A stretch of DNA of 64,000 nucleotides, taken from Spodoptera frugiperda. Taxonomy: Eukaryota; Arthropoda; Insecta; Lepidoptera; Noctuidae. A model generated the notes under the pieces. That model was not told where the DNA came from and did no database searches. It was given only the letters and a program-made list of their open reading frames with translations. Positions 56,927 to 64,000 of the stretch are shown here, in pieces. Position numbers and translations under genes: made by a program. The number at the start of each line of letters is the position of its first letter. Position 1 is the first letter of the stretch. The stretch lies in NCBI RefSeq assembly GCF_023101765.2, contig NC_064234.1, positions 1,736,001 to 1,800,000 of the forward strand. The letters run 5' to 3'.

Positions 56927-59506
56927 TTAGTGCCTCTGATCACAGTTGTGCATCCACATGTCCTTGATGAGATGGATCCGGTTCTGCACGGTAGCGATGT
57001 GGTCCTCCAGCTCACGGGACACGTTCTGCAGACGATCCAGCTGACGGGCCAAGATCTGCTGCTGAGGAGCTGAAGCTGTTGACCAAATAGTCGATTTTTA
57101 AATTTTAGTAATTAGGGACTACTCTACTCCATGGTTTGATAGCTTCTTTTTTTTAAAGTAACAAGTTGAGCGAATATAAAAAATGAAATATTTTTTTAAA
57201 TGTATAGAGCATAATTCTTTGCACGCAGCAGCCACTGCGCTAAGTAAAATTTATCATAAATAAAGTTCGGTACTGTAATTATAAAATGTAAATCTAAAGA
57301 AGACCCATCATCTAGCAGTATTTGATGATGAAGTATGTCTCGACTTACCTAAGTCCTCATTATCCTCATTGGCTATGAAATCAAGCTGCCTCTCGTGAAG
57401 AGTTACAGCGGTGTCATAATGTATTTGCATCGCCATGCCGGAGTCGAGATCCTCGTCAGTGACAACGGAACGGTTGGAGATGCGAGCGCTCCTTCTCGGA
57501 CGAATCTCGTAAGCATCCATGTTGAAGACACGATCGTGCAGGTTCTGTAACAACGTTATAATAAAATATAATTCTACACGTACCATCTCTGAAGAAGAGT
57601 CCCTCTGTGACTCGAAACTAGTAGAACTTTTCTCCATTAATATACGTGAGTAAACCGTGATTTTTAGTTAATTTTGTATGTCTCACGATAGTTATTATAA
57701 AAATATTGTACCTACTTACTAGGCGACGCGACGACGTGTGTTGCTCATGAATATGAGCCTCTAGCATGGCTTGAATGCATTGCATGAATAGTCGAGTTCC
57801 TCGTCAATTCGTTACGCGAGTAAGCCAATAACATAATAATTCATTTACGATGTCTCATGAAAGTTATAATAAAATTATCTCTTTATTTTTTGTGGTATTT
57901 TCGACAGTTAAGAGCAAGCAGGAGAGAATTCCAACTACATTCATGACCAGCTACTTACGATAACCTCCTTGGCCTCCTCCTGCTTCATGAACTCGTACAG
58001 CCTCTTCTCCAAGCCTTGTAAGACCTCTAGTTCGCCGTGAGAGAGGAAGGCAGCTCTCTTGCTCTTCACATAATTTGTTTTGCCGGTCTTCATACGCCTC
58101 TTTGTATTCTCACCCCAGTAGCGAAGCACCTGGTCACAAAATTAACAACAACACGTTAATAAGAATGAATGAGAAAAAACAAATGGTAAAACTGTGATAC
58201 GGTCCCTTGCACCATGGAAAGAATTAATAACTTGATTGACAAAAGGTAGGACTTTGGGAAATAAAAGACATATTGTAAGTTGTAACATTTCCGGAGCTGC
58301 GGACTGCCGAGCGGGGTTTACCGGAGCTCGGAAAAACGAAAGCTCTCTTTGCTCAAAAAGCAAAAGTAGGAACGGGGTGGTCAGTAAGAGTCTGACACTC
58401 CCTCTCGCCAAAGGCAAGTCATTAGTCATTAGATTATTTTCATCTCTTAAAAAAAGTGGTAACATTTACCATTTTCCAATTCATAGCAGTAAGAGCAGCG
58501 CCTTCAGGCATGTCGTTCAGGACTTCGGAGAGACTCGTCCATTTTTGAACGGTGGCAAAGGACATGTCGGCCCGGCCAGAACTGTACAGGACTGGGTCTT
58601 CTTCCACCGACTCGAAGAGTACGCGCAGCTGATCCACAGTGACGCGCCGGCGTGCGTTACACATACCGGGACGAGAACGAGCCATCTGTAACAAACAAAA
58701 AATAAAATGAGTTAGTAAATACTATTTGGAGTTTTTGGGACTGAACGCAGCGAGGAAACTGGACGAATATAATAATAATTAAATTGGTGAAAATTACTCT
58801 TGGTACTGATTGCCCATTTAATTTTGGTATTTAATTACAGTAGCTGTACAAAGAGTGTACGATTTTTACATAAAATTAAATTTCGATTTATTTATTACAA
58901 ATATTTTAGTGAACAATAGCGAGAATTACTAAGCATTAGCATTATAGTGTACTAGAAAGAGAAAAGAAAAGAGAAAAGAAGTACTCATCCTTAAAATAAA
59001 AATAAACAAAGGGGACGCCTAATCAATTAGCAATAGCAATATCACATTAAGACACATTGCTCTTACAATTTACCTTAAAATATTATTTTTATCCAAAATT
59101 CATTGAAGTAAGCACTAATAACTTACACAATCATGTGATTCGTTATGAATTTTATACAGGTATCAATAGTTACTGTCGACATACGATAAATCAATAAAAT
59201 AAGAGCAATGGTGGTCATGGTGGCTCAATAATAATTATAGATACTTACAAGTAAATATCCATATTATATTTTATTTATTACATACAAATACAGCGTAGCT
59301 AATTTTACAAATCGCTTTGCAAACAATAACATTCATAGTTAATTAAACATAAAAAAAAAATTTAATTAATGTAAGTAAGGATATTTAATCAAAGGCATGG
59401 AATGAAAAATACAAATAATATCATAATTTTGATATTTTAAGAGTACTATAAGGATTATTAGATTTATTAGAAATTATAAATATTCAGTTTTATGTAAGTA
59501 CTTACC
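56927..59506 (-). CDS. Zeste-like Myb/SANT DNA-binding protein
   Basis: Coding exons 58685-58470, 58129-57959, 57544-57349 and 57069-56927 join in phase to 241 residues. A noncoding leader exon probably ends at 59506 (AAAAG/GTAAGT), since TTACAG directly precedes the ATG at 58685. Residues about 12-90 fit a Myb/SANT-like domain of the Zeste type: RRRVTVDQLRVLFESVEEDP, KWTSLSEVLNDMP, LTAMNWKM and LRYWGENTKRRMKT carry the spaced tryptophans and basic end. A basic RPRRSARISNRS stretch and an acidic DEDLDSG follow. The last exon is a coiled coil (ILARQLDRLQNVSRELEDHI). I infer a nuclear DNA-binding or chromatin protein that oligomerises; it may have been recruited from a Harbinger-type Myb protein. 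It is divergent from DNAJC1. Confidence 0.75.
57585..57870 (+). repeat. Family C in intron 2 of the Zeste-like gene
   Basis: GAGTCCCTCTGTGACTCGAA, GTGAGTAAACCGTGATTTTT, then a second diverged unit (GAGTTCCTCGTCAATTCG). Confidence 0.65.
58283..58432 (-). repeat. Family B in intron 1 of the Zeste-like gene
   Basis: GAGCTGCGGACTGCCGAGCG through GTCTGACACTCCCTCTCGCC, with a small internal duplication near GAAAGCTCTCTTTGC. Confidence 0.65.
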
Positions 59507-60070
59507 TTTTGATTTTTGAGATGCAACACGATGCAGGAAGCGGCAACAGCAGAAATTATAAATTATCGATCGGAAGTGAAGAGACAATGCACCTACTTTT
59601 TATTTACGATGCTCAAATATTTATTAATTGGTGACAAAATGTAAATAGCAGGACGTTATTAAACAAAGCCAGTGTCATTTTTGACACTGAAATGTAATAA
59701 AATTTACATTCGTGTAAAATGCCCAGCTGTAAAATTACATGTTCTCTGTAATATTATTTTAGTTTTGAAAAACATTATTATATTAAGTCAGAAGTATTCA
59801 AAGCTCCTTCTTAAGATGTAAAGGGCATGAAAAACATTTATAATTTTAAGATTTTGTAACAAATATCCGAAATAGTGAATTTAGTCGAATACTATTTCCA
59901 GCTCTATGGATCAGCCAGCTGGTGAGTTGTCATTGTCAATTTGTCAACTTCATGTGTCGATGTGCTGTCAAAAGAGCAAAACGACAACGGGGTTCATGTT
60001 CATGCACCAATATTGTACATAAAGTAGAATGATTTTTATATTAAAAGTAGTGTAAGCTAGGTCTAAAACT
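59507..60070. promoter_or_regulatory. Divergent promoter, Zeste-like gene and DNAJC1
   Basis: The leader of the Zeste-like gene starts somewhere near 59.6 kb (minus) and DNAJC1 begins at 60071 (plus), leaving at most about 450 nt for both promoters. The spacer is AT-rich with a slightly GC-richer part at 59940-60000. No TATA box was singled out. Confidence 0.45.
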
Positions 60071-63000
60071 ATGCGGTGGACTGTGTTTGTTTTGTTTTCT
60101 TTGATTTGGGCCGTGAAGGCGTGGGACGACGGTGATTTAGAAGTGTTTGACGTGGTCGAAGAAGTTAATCAAAACTTTTATGAATTACTGGGTGTGGGAC
60201 AGGTAAGAATTGGAATAAAGTTTCGTAAAAAACTTAATTTTTACTCTATGTTAAATATTCAACTGTTATAATAGTCAAACTTTCACCAATTACTGCAATC
60301 TGACCTTATATATCTGTGGGTAATTATTGCGGTTTGTGAAACTGTTATCATTAAAAATAGATAATGTACACGTAAAATGATAATTAAAATCTTAATCCTT
60401 ATATTAATTAAAGTAGTTTATCCAATCCCTAATCAATAGTATTTTAAATTATAAAGATACATGCTACAGTTGCTTAAAAATAAATAAACTTGATCCATCA
60501 ATCTTGTGTAGGATGCGTCGCCGTCAGAAATCAAGTCTGCGTTTAAGAAGCTCACATTGAAGCTTCATCCAGACAAGAATGATGCCCCGGATGCTGATGT
60601 GCAGTTCAGGAATCTGGTCTCCGTGCACAACATACTCAAAGATCCAGGAAAACGAGAAAAGTATGTCACATTTACTTTAAATTTCGCAAAATAGCGTAAT
60701 TGGCTTGGTTTTATTTATTATATTTCTCTAAACAGTTAAATTTATTTAAATCAAACTAAAATTATACTGATAAACCTACAATTAGTCTGTTTCAATACTT
60801 ATTAGAATAGTTTTTAAATATCTAATCTAAATATAAAATAAAAATTCAATATTTTCTGAAAATTCCCTATTAGATAAAACAATTATCAATTGATCATTGT
60901 TTCCTTATAATATGAGGTAAAGGAAATTAAATATACGGAACAAGTATTGTGTTGTTCCTTTTCATTTGTTTTCTTATAAAAATATTTTTTTCCTATAACC
61001 ATATTACTTTTATAATTTTTCCAATTATAAAAGTAATATGGTTTTTAATTATTTATAATTTTTCCTTGTGATCCTTGGCCCCGAGTACCAGTTTGCTTTA
61101 CATTTAAAGTATGTAATATGAGCAGGTTCGGCACTCTGATTGGCCCAATCAAATAAACCCACCAATCAGAGCACCGAATGAGGTTTAATGTGTTAACTCA
61201 AACTAAGGGTAATGGTTAACATATTAAAACTGAAACCATAATTAATAGCTAAATGTTATTATGGCTACTTAAAAGGTATTCTTTGAGGAAAACCTAATTA
61301 TAAATGTTACACTGTACCCTGTACCTCGCTGTCTACACAGACCCATGATAATGGATTTTAGTTTAATTTATAACATTATGCAATACTTATCTTATAAGGT
61401 GGGTATTTGCATAACTTGTAATATGTTTGAGTTATTAAAAAAAAATCTTAGTATGAGTTTGCTTTATGTTTACGCTCTGATTGGCCGGCTCGAATAAATC
61501 AACCAAGCAAACTCATTATATAATAAAGTTCACAAATTAGAAAAACACATTCATGTCAAATTATAACTCCCTTGAAACTAATTGAAAGTGTGCTCAATAG
61601 CACTTAGTGACTATATAATTTAACAACCATCTCCAACTTTCAGATACAATGAGGTGCTCAAAAATGGTCTTCCAAACTGGCGATCAGCCATCTACTACTA
61701 CCGTCACGTGAGGAAGATGGGCCTGGCCGAGGGCTCCATCATCCTGTTCATCATCATCACATTTGTGCAATATGCTGTCGGATGGGCTGCATATGCTGAG
61801 AAGAGGTTTACGGCAGTAAGTATATTTTATTTTGTTTTAACTACATAGCTTAAAAGGCTATTTAGTTGATTTTTTCCCTGTAAGGTGCTTCAAACACTTC
61901 ACTCACCTTTTAAATAAGTAGTTTTTTCTACTGAGGAAAATACTCAATTCTGCATGAGGTTTTGGCGAGAGAGTGAGTGTAACAAGTCTATTCATTGTCC
62001 CTCTCATATTTTTATGGAGAAATAATTAAAATACGGATAATCTCTTTTTCAGGAACAAATACTAAAAAGCAGGGGCAAAAAGCACTCAAAGAAATCAGGG
62101 TTTGACCAGGGATTGTCGGAAATCCTAGATCAGCTTCCGAAACCTAGTATTAAAGACACATTGCCCTTCCAAATCCCGCGGTGGGTGGTCACGTCCATAC
62201 TGGCCATACCACGAGGGATTATAGAACTTAGAAGACAAATGAAAGAGAAAGAAGAAGAAGCCAAGAGACAGAAAAAGAGGTATGGCATAGTTTTATAATA
62301 ACTATTGAGACATACTAGTTATATTAACTAAAAAAAACACGGTTTACTCGAGCCTACTGGGCTACTACAGCGTCCTGGGCGACATCGCCGCGTCTGCACA
62401 CGCTACTCATGATTAAGAGTCCCTCTGTGACTCGAAACTAGTAGAGCTTTTCTCTATTAATATACGTGAGTAAACCGTGATTTTTTTAGTTAATTCAGGA
62501 CGGCTTTATAGTTTAATGCCGTCCCTCTCTCAATAACATAGAATTTGAATACTAGGATGTTTTCTAAAATACGGGAAAGTGATGATGATGACTTTAAGTC
62601 GCATATTAGAAAATTAAAGGCCTCTCATTATATTCACTTATTGAAAATCAATCTTTTTCTCCAGAGAAGAAGAAGAGAAGGCTAGAGCGGAGCGGGAAGC
62701 GGTGATAGCAGCCGAGTTGAAGGCGGCCGGCGTGCGCAAGCGCCGCAAGTTTGTCCCGCCGGCCAGGGACGGGGACTGTCTGCTCGACCCGGCGGACGAA
62801 CCTGAGGGAGGACCTGTAGTCGTGCCTGTTAGACAGGTATGTACAAAAAACTATTTGTGTTTTAAAAGAACGCTAAATCGAATACCAAATAGTATAATAT
62901 CAAGACTATAAATTGCGTTCCATACACCCAAGGAGAATGTACTAAATTATTTTTCCTCTGCTTTTTACTTCAAAAAAGAATGTACTAAATAAAATTAATG

Positions 63001-63971
63001 GTTATGTTATCGACTTACTCACGTAACTGTTTAACGAGGAACTCGACTAGTTTCAAGCCATACTAGAGACTCATATTCATGAGCAGTATTCTGAACACAC
63101 GACGCGGCGATTGTCGCACGCAGTCGTCAGTAGAACTGGTAGACTGCGTGCAATACAATGCGCACATCCGATAACATAATAATGAATTTAGTATATCTCA
63201 GTAATAAACAATATATGCATATTTCTTTTCCAGCCGACAGCCCCGGTGATAACGGGAGGTCTATGGACAGACGACGACCTGGCGGAACTGGTGCGGCTGG
63301 TAAAGAAGTACCCAGGAGGATCAGCAGAGAGGTGGGAGCGCATAGCAGAGACCATGTGTCGCAGTGTGCCCGAAGTCACGCACATGGCGGCCAAGCTCAA
63401 GGAGAACTGCTACAAGATACCCGGGCAGGAGCCGGAGCAACCAGTCGTCGTGGAGCCTCCTAAGAAGGTACGTGATCTTTAATTCTTGGTATCTATCGAC
63501 TGCAGATGTACGCGAGATACAATGTGTTTTTTATTGTGTCTCATATACCGACAGACAAGACGTTATGTTATAACTGTAGTTTATCCATTGATTAAATTAT
63601 AGCTGAAATTATGTTTTTTAAACATGGTTAATTTTTTGGGATTCGCGATGTCATTGTCAGAATTGCCTTACCCCATTAACAAATTCTTTACACTAGTAAA
63701 GACTGATTTTCAATAAAGTTGATGAGAAAAATAACTTTACATCGTGTTTACTAGAATTAAGAGAACGAATAAAGAAGTATTATGAATCAATAATTACAAA
63801 AGTTTTTTTTTACATTTCTAGGTGAAAACGCGCAAAGCGGAGGAGACGTCGGGCGGCAACTGGTCGCAGACGCAGCAGAAGGCGCTGGAGGCTGCGCTCG
63901 CCAAGTACCCCAAGGGGGGCGCCGGGGACCGCTGGCAGAAGATCTCTAACGCAGTGCCCGGGAAGACCAAA
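60071..63971 (+). CDS. DNAJC1: DNAJC1 (ER J-protein with SANT domains), 3' partial
   Basis: Exons 60071-60202, 60512-60660, 61644-61815, 62053-62279, 62665-62836, 63234-63467 and 63822-63971 join in phase to 412 residues. The last donor GTACGT is at 63972, so the gene continues beyond the window. A signal peptide (MRWTVFVLFSLIWAVKA) precedes the J-domain (NFYELLGV...) with HPD at 63-65 in LKLHPDKND. A membrane helix lies at about 125-146 (GSIILFIIITFVQYAVGW), followed by a Lys/Glu-rich cytosolic arm. The first SANT repeat (LWTDDDLAELVRLVKKYPGG, RWERIAETM) spans about 292-343, and the second starts at about 374 (NWSQTQQKALEAALAKYP). Known role: the J-domain in the ER lumen stimulates BiP, while the cytosolic SANT part binds ribosomes and other partners. 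Introns carry family D and C repeats. Confidence 0.95.
61080..61520. repeat. Hairpin MITE family D, two copies in DNAJC1 intron 2
   Basis: Copy one (61080-61210) has CTCTGATTGGCCCAATC facing CCAATCAGAGCACCGAA. Copy two (61448-61520) is shorter, AGTTTGCTTTATG to AGCAAACTCATT. Confidence 0.6.
62335..62500 (+). repeat. Family C in DNAJC1 intron 4
   Basis: Starts ACACGGTTTACTCGAGCC and ends GTGAGTAAACCGTGATTTTT, so its ends are inverted copies of each other. Confidence 0.65.
63005..63205 (-). repeat. Family C, diverged, in DNAJC1 intron 5
   Basis: ACGAGGAACTCGACTAGTTT and ATTCATGAGCAGTATTC match the second unit at 57730-57870 in reverse. Confidence 0.5.
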
Positions 63972-64000
63972 GTACGTAACATATTTGTAGATACTGATTT

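Overview
The window reads as nuclear DNA of a moth, most likely a noctuid. Genes have many short exons with GT..AG introns in AT-rich sequence. Several dispersed repeat families look like those common in noctuid genomes, and a TTAGG-derived telomere-like array carries what looks like a telomere-targeting LINE tail. The species call is from memory of repeat style and is an inference. Intron-exon structures were worked out by eye from splice sites, reading phase and homology to known families; no alignment was run.

Layout. 1-9917 (+): two tandem paralogues of a large Cys- and Lys-rich insect protein (the first enters from the left edge), followed by an orphan copy of their last exon. 9927-13715 (-): a complete SLC25A35-like mitochondrial carrier, convergent with the orphan exon, with two phase-matched versions of exon 4 separated by only 30 nt. 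Its leader probably extends to about 15.3 kb. 15.4-25.2 kb: gene-poor DNA with MITEs and repeat fragments. 25464-26243 (+): an unrecognised 259-residue ORF behind a GC-rich leader. 26.2-39.8 kb: gene-poor, rich in insertions, including a hAT MITE with a perfect 8-bp target duplication, a transposase N-terminal fragment, a 1.13-kb foldback and a 47-bp minisatellite. 39919-41438 (-): a complete GAS41/YEATS4 orthologue. 42254-47887 (-): a seven-exon gene for a single-pass membrane protein with three PPxY motifs. 48-56.8 kb: repeats, including a 2-kb head-to-head telomere-like array. 56927-59506 (-): a Zeste-like Myb/SANT protein. 60071-right edge (+): DNAJC1, divergent from the Zeste-like gene and truncated by the window end.

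The genes do not form a pathway or operon. The carrier is mitochondrial, GAS41 reads histone acylation in the nucleus, DNAJC1 is an ER-membrane co-chaperone, the Zeste-like protein probably binds DNA, and the PPxY protein probably recruits WW-domain partners (for example NEDD4-type ligases) to a membrane. The most unusual items are the carrier's mutually exclusive exon pair, whose spacer looks too short to splice; the inverted telomere-like array with a retrotransposon tail; and the orphan terminal exon of the tandem family.
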